From assembly GCA_002794775.1 (NCBI GenBank), contig NBAY01000008.1, positions 558,001-622,000 on the forward strand: a stretch of 64,000 nt of DNA, read 5' to 3'. Shown here piece after piece: positions 23,772 to 34,732 of this stretch. The notes under the pieces were generated by a model that saw only the letters and a list, made by a program, of their open reading frames with translations, was not told where the DNA came from and ran no database searches. The stretch is from Porodaedalea pini (taxonomy: Eukaryota; Basidiomycota; Agaricomycetes; Hymenochaetales; Hymenochaetaceae). The first letter of the stretch is position 1; each line of letters begins with the position of its first letter. The position numbers were made by a program, and so were the translations under genes.

Positions 23772-26734
23772 ATGAAGAGATTCTTCAGACTGCGCGTATC
23801 CCGTACCACTGTGATCAGCTCTACAAGCGCCATCGCCAAGCTGACCAAGTATGTCTCTGAACTTGTCAACTTTGCGCCGACAAAATGCGCTGCGGAGCTG
23901 GTCCTCAAAATGTTGGAAACAATCAAGGTACTATTCTACTGAAATGTTTCTGATGGTCAGGTATGCTAAATGATGGAATGCAGGCAGTCGACGAGAATGA
24001 CGAAGCACGCATCTTGTTGATCAAACGGGTCGTAGACGTCCTGCTCCTAATTCGAGAGCATTTCGACCAGAGTGGTGTAATCATGCCCTCTAACCTGGGC
24101 GAAAAGATGCAGGAGTTTGAGTTGTAAGCCCGTCCTAAATCCTTACTTTCGTGGTGTCCGATCGTCTTATTCATGACTCTATAGCGTTCTCCTCAGAATT
24201 CATGACAAACTGAAACCAGCCGAGAAGAGGAGCTTCTTCAGTCGTGCTATAAGCAAGGACAAGATAAAAAGTGACCTTGCTGACCATTCGGCTACCCTTG
24301 ACGTGGCGATTGGGAAGTTAAACGTACGTGCTCTGTCAAGTATAGTCCCAAGTATTCTCTAAGTTGTGGATACAGCTCAGCTTGCTCTTGGGAGTGAGCG
24401 TTGCCACACAGATGTCTCTAAATCAAAACAATAGGCAGCTTGAATATACCAGTCAATCGACGGATCTCGTGCGTACTGCCCCACAGGATCCTGACGAGGA
24501 GTTTCTGGACCGTCTTGCAACGTTGGTGAGCCAATGAAGCCATCGGTCACTCATGGGCTAAATTAATTCGTCCGTTATAAGTACGATGAATTTCGCATCA
24601 GTGACGTACAACTCCTACCGCCTGACGGTGATCTGCAAAGCTCGTTCGTCTCGTTCTCCGACTTGAATTATGCACTCGTCAAGGGAGAGAAACGATTGAT
24701 TAAGAGCTTTGATGGAGATGACGAAGACCAACGCGAGGTATACCGAACTCTTCTCTTTCATAAGGATTTACTCAATCATTCCAGAACTGGGTTAAAGAAG
24801 TTAGACATTGGCACAAGTTGAAGTACGTGCAGTGCATGTTCTCGGACAAAGCCAAAGCTCATGCATCATGCAAGGCACCCGAATGTTCTCCAGCTACAAG
24901 GGATTTCCAAACGGGCCAGCCCTTACTTATACGTTGTTTTTCAAAATGGTGAATATTCTTGTGGACTTGCTAAGTCCAAATGACGATGCTGATTAAAGCT
25001 AGCCCAAGCCAGATGTCTTGCCACTTACATCGTGAACGCGTTGAACAACCAAGACGTCCCTACGATCGCAGCCACGATTGTGAAAATGGTGTGTAGTCCT
25101 TTCTGATTATTCCTAATAAGATCTCATATTTTCCTCACAAGATTAATGCCGCTGTGGTACGTTACTTTGGCTCTCTTCTAATGCATGGATCACTCCTGAT
25201 ATTATATATACTCCAGTCGGCAATAAAGCATGCTAGGAAACAGCTTCGCGTGGATGAAGCTACCTCTGCTCTTGCAGCAAATGTACGCTTCTGCGTTGTT
25301 ACATTCCAGTCTTATCTGGATTCACATTCTCACACAAATCAGGATGCGTCGTTCGCGTTGGACTCCGGGAACAATCTCCTCCTGTCTATTAATCCGTTAA
25401 AACCGCAGGGCAAAGGGAAGCTTCAAATTGCTCTTAGGCATACACTTCAGGAGATGTTTTGGCCCCCGATGGTATCGAACCTTTTTTCCCCCTTCGGATG
25501 AGTTACTAAATGGTCTGCAGGAATCTAAGAATGTGCCTCGCTACTTGGCGAGGCTGAAAGCCACAAATGACGCTCCCGAGATTTTCAATATCAGGACGAG
25601 TCAAACAAGAACCGCTGTTAACGCTTTCCTAGCCAAGCATTGTTCTCTGGACGAGAGCAAAGACGAATACTTCTTATTGCCGACATCACAATTCTATAAC
25701 ACAGGACCGCCAGCATTTTTTGCATCCATTGACTGTGGATCAGAAGTGAAAGCGGGAGACTATGGTATCCTTCTCCCTGGACAGAAAGAAGAGTTTTCGT
25801 TTTGGGCGTATGGTAATGCGAGCGACGACAGTCCCAAAATTATATCTCCTGCGGAAAAGACCCTGATACGTGACTACACCAGCGCTGGGGTTGCAAGGAG
25901 AGTTCAGGACTCTCCACGAGTGTGAGATTACATTCAATGTTTCATTACTGATATGGACTGTCTGACAGCGAAACCTAGGTTTTCCTTGGACCTGAACAAA
26001 GCATTATCGAACGGCTTTACCAGTCTCGAAGCTCACTGGTATCAAATGCAAGACTTGACGGACACTCGTCAAGCTGCACGGTTCCTAGTCAATAGCGCTC
26101 CCTTATTATGCCGAAATGAATGCCGTGAAAGCTTTGTTCTCGGTATGTACGAAGAATGAGACCTTTTTTTTACTGAGCCGTGCTGACGTAGGAGACGCTT
26201 ATAGTTACGAAGGTCACCTACGTCAAGACATACCAACTCTCGATAAACAATCTGGGGCAGAACGGACTTCAGGCCGAAGGTGAACCGCAGACAGAGGATG
26301 ATAAATCTGGCTTGCTTCCCACTGTCTATGCGAAAGAGCCCGATTCACAAGAGGATGAGCTCCAATTCTCTCAAATCCCTCCACATCCTCATCACGAAGT
26401 TCCTTCAAACGAAACTTGGGATCCGCGGGTTGAATGCCGAGGAAGAGTCGGGTATGTTAATATCCAAGACTTCGGATACCAATTATGACTGACTTCATCA
26501 TGTACTGAAAGAGAGTTGAAACTGATCCGATATATCGAACTCAGGAAAGAGGATGTCATCAAACGCTTCGGCTTCGTCCCTGCGGTCAGTAGTGTACAAC
26601 GAACGAAATATAGCGCAGGACCCATCATACGAAGCAATACTTGGTCGCAAAGTTCTTGCAGGGAGTATGAATTGATTGTGCAGCGAAGTGAACCATGGTG
26701 CGGGATGAAAGCTTTCTTAAAGGAATACCCGTAG
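23772..26734 (+). CDS. MLKL-like four-helix domain + kinase N-lobe protein, copy A
   Basis: Fifteen exons join without a frame break (exon ends near 23927, 24123, 24323, 24525, 24737, 24822, 24948, 25088, 25156, 25282, 25471, 25921, 26142, 26451) to about 727 aa. Residues 1 to about 175 are an all-helical domain (AIAKLTKYVSELVNFAPTKC, LLIKRVVDVLLLIREHF, FVLLRIHDKLKPAEKRSFF) of the type found before kinase domains in Agaricomycetes and compared with the MLKL N-terminal bundle. Residues about 220-285 read as a kinase N-lobe: beta-3 Lys in RLIKSFDGDDEDQRE, then WVKEVRHWHKLKHPNVLQLQ and SPYLYVVFQN. No HRD, DFG or other C-lobe motif follows. The rest (ARCLATYIVNALNNQDVPTI, FNIRTSQTRTAVNAFL, GDYGILLPGQ, ending MKAFLKEYP) is unrecognised. 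Membrane-active signalling by the helical domain is inference from MLKL/HeLo proteins. Confidence 0.72.
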
Positions 26735-26810
26735 CTTGGATCGATGGTATGAACTTTTGCTTCTGTCCGTCCGATGCATTGTGCATATTCTAAACAGATT
26801 GAAATACCTA

Positions 26811-27188
26811 CGTATACTCGAGTATTCACGATAACGTTATGATGTTAGATTTGTGGTTAAGTTGAAAGAGACATGACCCACCTTCGTGTTGGGATATTTG
26901 AAGGTTTAGACTTGGCTTTGCAGTTTGGTAGGTTTGTCTCACGCTTTGAGAATTTCTTGAGTCGTCCGCATGTAGTAACTCATAGAAAACAACCATGTTT
27001 TGACCCGTGAAGCTGCTCGACTGAGACCTGTTGTAATGCCCGCCTCGATTCGCAATACTTCACTCGATTCTTGTGCTCCTTGCGCAGATTGCAAGACGGT
27101 TACTCAAGCTTCGCATCAAGATTCGACTGCAGACCAACGATTGACAGTTAGTATCTATTTCCAAATACCAGACCAATCGACAAGCGCG
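26811..27188. other. spacer right of copy 1
   Basis: Unique sequence between the duplicated blocks. An open frame at 27000-27293 on the plus strand is antisense to the RPS24 relic and is not called. Confidence 0.4.
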
Positions 27189-27517
27189 CACTCTGACCAA
27201 TCGGTATTGCAACTCAAGCTTTTCCTAAGTAGTCTCATCATCATAGTCGAGGGTGAAAGCAGTGCTGCTGAGGCAAGTACAGAAGCCAAATAGAACAATG
27301 AAGTCCTGGTCCGTCTTGTAGATCCGTGCGAGAATGTTGCTCAGCTCGGTCTTAGACAAGTTGAGACGCATCGGGTGCAGCACGTTGGTGGTCATCTAGC
27401 GGTGTGTGAACAGTTGGTGCAGGTGGCGATGGTGGAGAAAGAAAGAGGCAATGACACGTCGAGCGCGTCTTGACGCGCCTAAGTCCATCACTCACGAGTC
27501 TCGTTAGAACCACTCAT
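27189..27517 (-). pseudogene. RPS24: ribosomal protein S24 (eS24) pseudogene
   Basis: The minus strand from the ATG at 27395 reads NVLHPMRLNLSKTELSNILA, RIYKTDQDFIVLFGF, STAFTLDYDDETT, stop, EKLELQYRLVR. This lines up with eS24 ([43 protein letters not shown]). The FRTQFGGG core is lost or garbled, there is an in-frame TAG, and the C-terminal basic tail is gone. Upstream, ATGAGTGGTTCTAACGAGAC followed by GTGAGT and, 100 bp later, CGCTAG looks like the normal first exon and intron. That means it is a DNA-level copy, not a processed one. It lies between the two tandem blocks. Confidence 0.82.
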
Positions 27518-27740
27518 CTTATCTGCACGTAAGCTCTTTTCAGACCATCTGCTCTCGGCTTATGCCAGGTAAGCCCTGAAATTATATCCTGATCTGTTCG
27601 CGTCTCATTATAGGAAAACTAGTCTTGCTATGCATGGCCTATTACAGGCAATCTAACCTCACACAATTCCAGTACTAGATACCCTCACAACACCTGGACG
27701 TGTGCCGCTCAACACACGGTACCAGTTTGCGGTGACGCGC
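27518..27740. other. spacer between RPS24 relic and copy 2
   Basis: Short unique sequence. It may include what was the RPS24 promoter. Nothing else is seen. Confidence 0.35.
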
Positions 27741-27841
27741 ACTAACAGCACGCATCGGATCCTTGGAACTCGAAGCCCGCTAAGCCTCCGTCACTCTTGC
27801 AGACACAAACCCGCAGCCCTATCGTGGCGGCTGTGTCTATC

Positions 27842-28041
27842 ATGACCTCAATATCATCTTACAAGGATCCCACTTACGCATGAGGGAATTCGATCGACTG
27901 TATTTATCTCAGGCCACTGTATATGCGATCATCATGGCCATGGCCAGGCTTGCCCAAGATGTCTAGGAAACTATCAACTTCCTGCAGACTGAAGTTAATG
28001 CAAAATTAGTTCAACAGATGTTGGACACAATATTAATGAAG
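27842..28041 (+). pseudogene. decayed N-terminal fragment of the MLKL-like gene family (copy 2)
   Basis: Counterpart of the relic at 22843. It reads DRLYLSQATVYAIIMAMARL, then ETINFLQTEVNAKLVQQMLD and TILMK across a stop, aligning with the first exon of the full gene (SAIAKLTKYVSELVNF, LVLKMLETIK). The two relics have diverged from each other more than the first exons of the intact genes have. Confidence 0.62.
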
Positions 28042-28646
28042 GTACGACTTAACAGCACTTAGACGCTGAGAACGACTAGCTGCTAGCAATAGAGCTTGGT
28101 CAAGAGCGGGTCGATGTTCAAAGTGGAACACCTTCGCGTGATGCACTCGCCAGGCGAAGGTCGGCGAACTCAATGTAGAACTCATAATCAACTTTGGAAT
28201 TCAGCAACGCCAACTTCACCTCAAGTCTATGGCATTGAGACCCTCACTCTCGGTGTTTCAAGCTGATGGGCGCTTATTCGGATCGGATATCAATGTTTCC
28301 GACTTCAAAAACAGAAACCAGCAAAGGTAGGCATCTCTATATCCTTGAAGAGCTATGCTGACCTGTGCTTTGCTTACTTAGGTTTGCACACATCAAGGAG
28401 CATGCGAAGCAGAGCGCACTAAGTTCAATGACCCTCGATCCTGAGCACAAGTATAGGTTCTTTGCATATACTCGCAGTCATGGTTCTAGGCTCTCGATCT
28501 GCCTCACCAGTTCACCTCATGATCCGATCCTTCCATAACGGATGGGCGCCGCCTTTTATTCTCCAAGCTGATGTATAACTTTGTCGTATACTTAGAAATC
28601 GAAGCTCGAGAACCTGATATACTTCGTCTGCCTTGCTCCCCTTTCC
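28042..28646. other. spacer between gene relic and intact gene, copy 2
   Basis: Homologous to 23051-23677, including the FAHIKEHAKQSALSSMTLD stretch. No complete gene is seen. Confidence 0.4.
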
Positions 28647-28653
28647 TATAAAG
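28647..28653 (+). promoter_or_regulatory. TATA box of MLKL-like gene B (TATAAAG)
   Basis: Lies 94 bp before the ATG at 28741, the same as in copy A, so both copies keep a core promoter. Confidence 0.6.
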
Positions 28654-28740
28654 ACTGCAACCCTCAACCCCGCAGTCCCTCTCTCAACATACTCTCAATA
28701 ATCGTAACATCAACCCCGTAGGCAATAACTCCGAATTCAA

Positions 28741-31698
28741 ATGAAGAGATTCTTCAGACTGCGCGTATCCCGTACCACTGTGATCAGCTCTACAAGCGCC
28801 ATCGCCAAGCTGACCAAGTATGTCTCTGAACTTGTCAACTTTGCGCCGACAAAATGCGCAGCGGAGCTGGTCCTCAAAATGTTGGAAACAATCAAGGTAC
28901 TATTCTACTGAAATGTTTCTGATGGTCAGGTATGCTCAATGATGGAATGCAGGCAGTCGACGAGAATGACGAAGCACGCATCTTGTTGATCAAACGGGTC
29001 GTAGACGTCCTGCTCCTAATTCGAGAGCATTTCGACACGAGCGGTGTAATCATGCCCTCTAACCTGGGCGAAAAGATGCAGGAGTTTGAGTTGTAAGCCT
29101 ATCCTAAATATTTACTCTCGTGGTGTCCGATCGTCCTGCTCATGACTCTATAGCGTTCTGCTCAGAATTCATGACAAACTGAAACCAGCCGAGAAGAGGA
29201 GCTTCTTCAGTCGTGCTATAAGCAAGGACAAGATAAAGAGTGACCTTGCTGACCATTCGGCTACCCTCGACGTGGCAATTGGGAAGTTAAATGTACGTGC
29301 TCTGTCGAGTATAGTCCCAAGTATTCTCTAAGTTGTGGATACAGCTCAGCTTGCTCTTGGGAGTGAGCGTTGCCACACAGATGTCTCTAAATCAAAACAA
29401 TAGGCAGCTTGAATATATTAGTCAATCGACGGATCTTGTACGTACTGGCCTACAGGATCCTGATGAGGAGTTTCTGGATCGCCTGACAACGTTGGTGAGC
29501 CAATGAAGCCATTGGTCAGTTTGGGGTTAAAATTAATCTGTGCCCTACAAGTACGATGAATTTCGCATCAGCGATGTACAACTTCTACCGCCTGACGATG
29601 ATCTGCAAAGCTCGTCCGTCTCGTTCTCCGACTTGAATTACGCGCTCGTCAAGGGAGAGAAACGACTGATTAAGAGCTTCGACGGAGATGATGAAGACCA
29701 ACGCAAGGTATAATGAACTCGTTTCTCTTTCATAGGGATTTACTCAATCGTCCCAGAACTGGGTTAGGGAAGTCAAGCATTGGCACAAGTTGAGGTAAGT
29801 ACGACGCCGCGTGTTCTCGTAGAAAGCTAAAGCTCATACATCACGCTAGGCATCCGAATGTCCTCCAGCTACAAGGGATTTCCAAGCGGGCCAGCCCTTA
29901 CTTATACGTTGTTTTTCAAAATGGTGAATATTCCCGTGGACTTGCTAAGTCCAAATGACGATGCTGATTAAAGCTAGCCCAAGCCAGATGTCTTGCCACT
30001 TACATCGTGAACGCGTTGAACAACCAAGACGTCCCTACGATCGCAGCCACGATTGTGAAAATGGTGTGTAGTCCTTCCTGAATATTCCTAATAAGATCTC
30101 ATATTTTCCTCGCAAGATCAATGCCGCTGTGGTACGTTACTTTGGCTCTCTTCTAATGCATGGATCACTCCTGATATTATATATACTCCAGTCTGCAATA
30201 AAGCATGCTAGGAAACAGCTTCGCGTGGACGAAGCTACCTCTGCTCTTGCAGCAAATGTACGCTTCTGCGTTGTTAGATTCATGTCTTATCTGGATTCAC
30301 ATTCTCACATGAATCAGGATGCGTCGTTCGCATTGGACTCCGGGAACAATCTCCTCCTGTCTATTAATCCGTTAAAGCCGCAGGGTAAAGGGAAGCTTCA
30401 AGTTGCTCTTAGACATACACTTCAGGAGATGTTTTGGCCCCCGATGGTATTGTGTCTCTTTTTTTTCTTTTGGATAAGATAGGTTCCTAAATAGTCTGCA
30501 GGAGTCTAGGAATGTGCCTCGCTACTTGACGAGGTTGAAAGCCACGCACGGTGCTCCTGGGGTTTTCAACATTAGGACGAGTCAAACAAGGACAGCTGTT
30601 AATGCTTTCCTAGCCGACTATTGCGCTTTGAACGAAAGTAAAGACGAACATTTTCTACTGCCGAAATCACAAGCCTACCGCACAGATCAACCAGTATTTT
30701 CTGCATCCATCGATTGCGGATCAGAAGTGAAAGCGGGAGACTATGGCATTCTTGTCCCTGGACAGGAAGAAGATTTTTCGTTTCGGCCATTTGGAAATGC
30801 GAGCGACGATAGTCCCGGAATCGCATCTGCCGTGACAGAAACGAGACTGCGCGACTACACTAGTGCAGGACTTGCGGACATAGCTCGTGACTCCCCACGA
30901 GTGTGAGTTTATATTCATTACCAACGGACTAATTGACAACGAAATTTAGGTGGCGCTCGGACCTGAACACGACACAAATGAATGGTTTTGCTAACCTCAA
31001 AATCCACTGGTATCATATGCAGAACTTGACGGATATTCGCCAAGCTGCACGGTTCCTTGTCAATAGTGTCCCGTTGCTACAATGCATTAAACCCTGCGAA
31101 GAGCTTGTTCTTGGTATGTGCCAAAAATGCGACTTTAATATCCAGTCCGTGCTGACAGGAGACGCCCGTAGTCACGAAGGTAACCCACGTCAAGGAGTAT
31201 CGATTCTCGATAAACGACCCGGAGCCGGACGGGCTTCAGGCCGAAGGTGGACAGCAGACAGAGAATGATACAACTCTGCCACTTCCTTTTGTCTATGCGA
31301 CGGAGCCCGATTCGCAAGAGGATGAGCTCCAGTTCTCCCAATTTCCTCCACATGCCCATCTCGAAGATCCATCAAACGAAACCTGGGACCCTCGGGTTAT
31401 TTGTCGAGGAAAAGAACGGTATGCAAAGATAGAAAATCTCGGCTACCATACCTACTTACTCTAGTGTATTGACAGGGAGCTGAAACGGATTCGATACATC
31501 CAACTCAGAAAAGAGGATATCATCAAACGCTTCGGCTTCGTCCCTGCGGTCAGTAGCGTACAACGAACGAAACACAATGCAGGACCCATCATACGAAGCA
31601 ATACTTGGTCGCAAAGTCCTTGCAGGGAATATGAATTGATTGTACCGCGAAGTGAACCGTGGTGCGGGATGAAAGCTTTCTTGAAGGAATACCCGTAG
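28741..31698 (+). CDS. MLKL-like four-helix domain + kinase N-lobe protein, copy B
   Basis: The exon pattern matches copy A, every splice site I checked is kept, and the TAG is at 31696. Exon 1 differs by one base and encodes the same protein. The kinase N-lobe (LIKSFDGDDEDQRK, WVREVKHWHKLRHPNVLQLQ) and the 54-nt intron that cuts off the lobe are both preserved. The C-terminal half differs clearly: SQAYRTDQPVFSASIDCGSE against SQFYNTGPPAFFASIDCGSE, and EYRFSINDPEPDGLQAEGGQ against TYQLSINNLGQNGLQAEGEP. The absence of stops or shifts in the fast-changing part argues that both copies are functional. The biological role is unknown; see copy A for domain reasoning. Confidence 0.72.
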
Positions 31699-31785
31699 CT
31701 GGGACCGGTCGTACGAACTTTTTTGTTCTTGTCCAACCGGCGCATTTGTGTAGACTCTAAACATATTGACACATCTGCATATATT

Positions 31786-32221
31786 GAATGCCATGACCAG
31801 CCAATGTGCGAAAGAGTAACCAGTAATGCGTGTCCTGCAGCCACTACATAAGTTATAGCCATGAATAACGTTTCTACATAGTAATGTCAGAACATGACTG
31901 GGATTCCCGGCCCATCAACGCACCAAGCAGCCGAGCGAGCTCTAATAGTTCGTAATTTAAGAATGCAAGACGTTGAGGATGAGCTGCCGCAGCATATAAG
32001 AAATGAAGCAAGCCCTAGAAGACGTCCTAAAAGCTTTTAAATTTGGCAGGTACGATCAGATTCATTGTCAATCCAGAACGGAGTAACGTATGAGTATCCC
32101 TTCCTGTCCTTGTCTTAGCGAATATAGCTTCTCGTCATTGCAAACTTCCAACGCAGGAGATAAAAGGAATTGGTCATCTACCTAAGTGGTGTGTACACAT
32201 GCACTAGAGATACTAAACTAG
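31786..32221. other. intergenic, convergent 3' ends
   Basis: Between the right edge of the duplicated block and the stop of the monooxygenase gene. I see no gene or repeat. Confidence 0.4.
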
Positions 32222-34618
32222 TCACGCCGAACCGAGCACCTTTGCAAAGTACCGTTGGACACCCATTGCGCTCTTCACAAACCCTCCAATCATGCCATCG
32301 GGTCGCACGACAATAACAACGCTGTCAGAACCGTCTACACCGTATCCACGGTGGGCGTGTCCTTCATTATCGCTCAAAGCGAGATCAGCTTCCTCACCAC
32401 CAGCGGACTGAAAAGCTGAGGAGCCCTGCGGGACGATGAGCAAAGAGCGCACAAGATCTGCCGGTAGCTTCCGCAGAGCAGTCTGCACGTCGCTGCTGAG
32501 CGAGGCGTCGGTCCCGGAAGAGAAAATGAGTGCTGTATGCACGGTGGGTTCGAAGATATCAAAGAGCCTGACGACCTTCCCTTGCTCGCCTGAAACTTTA
32601 CCAAGCGGCGCCCCCTTGCGTAAGATAATAAGGCCCGGAGCATCTGGAGCGCGGTCTCCAGCGCGCAGATCACGGTCTGCCTTCCCGTACGCATCCTTCC
32701 GCACTTCGGACTCGGAGAACCGTTCGTCCAGTACGATGGGACTCCAGCGATAGTTCAGATCGAGCTGGAAAAGCTTGCGCTCACGGAAGAGCTGGAAGTC
32801 CTGCTGCTTGGCTTTCACTTCGGGTTCGGTTGCGGATCCCGCTGCAGCGAGCGGGGCCGCGACGCTCCCGAGCACATCGATTGTGCTCTGTATACCCACA
32901 TTCTTGTCTTCGTTCTTGTCTCCGTACGCGTCGCGGTGTAGTTTAGACGACTCGAGGAGCATATCTGCAATGGCGGGCAGACGCTCTTCTTCGTATGAGG
33001 CGAGAAGGGCCGGAGAGGCGTGACCTTTGACAGCAAGCGCGAGCTTCCATGCGAGATTGAACTGATGAAAAGTGCATGCTCTTAGTTCGACGGGAAAAAA
33101 AAGATAGGTTGATTAAGGACGTACGGGCGTCTTGGATGCTCGAAGTCATGCCTTGTCCACCCATCGGAGAGTGTGCATGGGCAGCATCTGGAAATATTCC
33201 GGTCTAAGATCTGGGAAGGGTTTGACTACACAAACCAAAACAGACGTACCTCCTGCAACGAACACACGGCCCTTCTGAAAATGATCGACCATCCGGGCAT
33301 TATATCTTCATGATAACCAGATGAACTTCCTTCGGAGCCACAGGTGAAGTACATCTCAAGTCCTACCTCCAATCCATCTTCACGTGGATTTTCAAGAGTT
33401 GCAAGTCCGTCCTGTTCGTGAGCCTCGTGACGATCTCCTGAAGCTCTGCGAGTCCGGCGTCGACGCACTCCTGTGCTATCTCGCCATGCTTGTGACCCCC
33501 AATGAGGAGTTGGTAGCGTTCTGGGATGTTGGTCGACCGGAATGACAGGCTGTAAAATGATGAAAGTGAGTTCTATGCGCAGAAACAAAAGAACAACAGT
33601 GACGGACAAGAGTGACGGATTGCCTGTGAACATATGCATTCCCTATGGCATCAGGGAAATAATTAGCATTCGGAACCATTAGCACTCCTATAGCACGTAC
33701 GTATCCCTCAAGTCCTTTGATATCAACGTCTGCAGTCAACAGTCTTTCTTGTTCGTACGTCTGGCCTAGGAACTGTAGCCCGAGTAACTTACGAACAGAG
33801 CCTGCACAGATGTAAAGAACACTCATTGAGCTCGAACACATAAGTAACATTGATAGAATACGCACTGCGACCGCCGTCCGCGCCAACGGCGTACGAAAAG
33901 GTTGCACTTTCTCGAACTTCTTTCCCGTCTACGGTCTTGGTCAGACGCGCTTTGACGCCATTCGAGTCTTGCTCGAGTGCGGAAAGCTCCGTGCTGAACT
34001 CGATCGTACCGCCAAGCGCTTCGACAGGGGAGCGTAAGACACCCTCATGCAAGTACTGGTTCACGAAAATGACTGTGCTCTGAAGCGCAATTAGGCGACG
34101 TATGAGTAGACAACCGAAAAATGGAAGAGTAAGTTCCACTTCTTTCAACAGAAAAGAAAAGAAAGACAAAACTCCTCACAATAGGAAACTCAGGCGACGG
34201 GTCCATAGGCTCGACCATGTTCGTCGACCGCTTTACCTGGCGCGGATTCTCGGGATCGTAGAAATGGATGAGCGGCGTGGGAGTACTGAGCGGCAGGGCA
34301 TCAGGGAGCGTTCCGAGGAAATGCTCGATCTCCTGTATGCGCGGCTTGAGAATTCGGTCCAAGTAAGCAACTGAGGTAGTGGCATGAGTTTCGAAGAGAA
34401 ATAAACGAACCATCATGCCAGATCCCCTCGATGAGACATGGTATGCATCTACTCTATCGACTATGCGTACCGGGACGCCGCTCTTCAGAAGCGTTAGGGC
34501 GAGGATAAGCCCTGTAGGGCCAGCGCCGACCTGCGTACAAAGACAGGCGGATCGATATAAAGAACTAGTCGTGACACGTTTGATATGAGATAATGACGAT
34601 GAGAACTTGTGGTTGCAT
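32222..34618 (-). CDS. FAD-dependent aromatic monooxygenase (phenol 2-monooxygenase type)
   Basis: The start ATG at 34618 gives MQPQVLI, which after an intron with the unusual donor GTCATT joins to VGAGPTGLILALTLLKSGVP, the Rossmann dinucleotide motif. Further on are the DG motif (YAVGADGGRSA) and the GD motif GDAAHAHSPMGGQGM that contacts the ribityl chain. A helical segment follows (LAVKGHASPALLASYEEERL), and then a C-terminal thioredoxin-like domain (RWSPIVLDERF, GDRAPDAPGLIIL, SVVIVVRPDGMIGGFV) ending FAKVLGSA. This order is that of fungal phenol hydroxylases, which use NADPH and oxygen to hydroxylate aromatic rings. The substrate is unknown. A TATA box lies 107 bp upstream. Confidence 0.88.
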
Positions 34619-34724
34619 ATCGTTTGTGTATGATGGATAGATCGTAAGACGATGTTCAAGTGAGATGGATAGCTATGAGTCGAAAGACTGATTTGGTGAG
34701 AATTCTGGCTTCATCAAATCGAGG

Positions 34725-34732
34725 TATTTATA
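34725..34732 (-). promoter_or_regulatory. TATA box (TATAAATA) of the monooxygenase gene
   Basis: On the minus strand GGCTATAAATACCTC lies about 107 bp upstream of the ATG at 34618. Confidence 0.6.

Larger units (their letters stand above)
22738..26810 (+). repeat. segmental duplication, copy 1 (about 4.07 kb)
   Basis: The block matches 27741-31785 nearly end to end. The left boundary is around ACTAGCAGCGCGCATCGG and the right boundary is just past the stop of the second gene part. It contains a decayed 5' gene fragment, a promoter and one full gene. Coding start to coding start is 4969 bp. Confidence 0.88.
27741..31785 (+). repeat. segmental duplication, copy 2 (about 4.05 kb)
   Basis: Direct-repeat partner of 22738-26810, with the same content and order: relic 5' fragment, spacer, TATA box and 15-exon gene. 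The first eleven exons are almost identical to copy 1; the last four differ at many codons. Confidence 0.88.

Noticed and set aside
24941..25005. Apparent double frameshift in the kinase part of both MLKL-like genes
   Set aside because: A 54-nt GT-AG intron with a CTGAT branch point joins the flanking frames exactly, and both copies keep it, so I treat the genes as intact.
27000..27293. 97-codon plus-strand frame between the duplicated blocks
   Set aside because: It overlaps the antisense of the RPS24 relic, which has clear homology on the minus strand.
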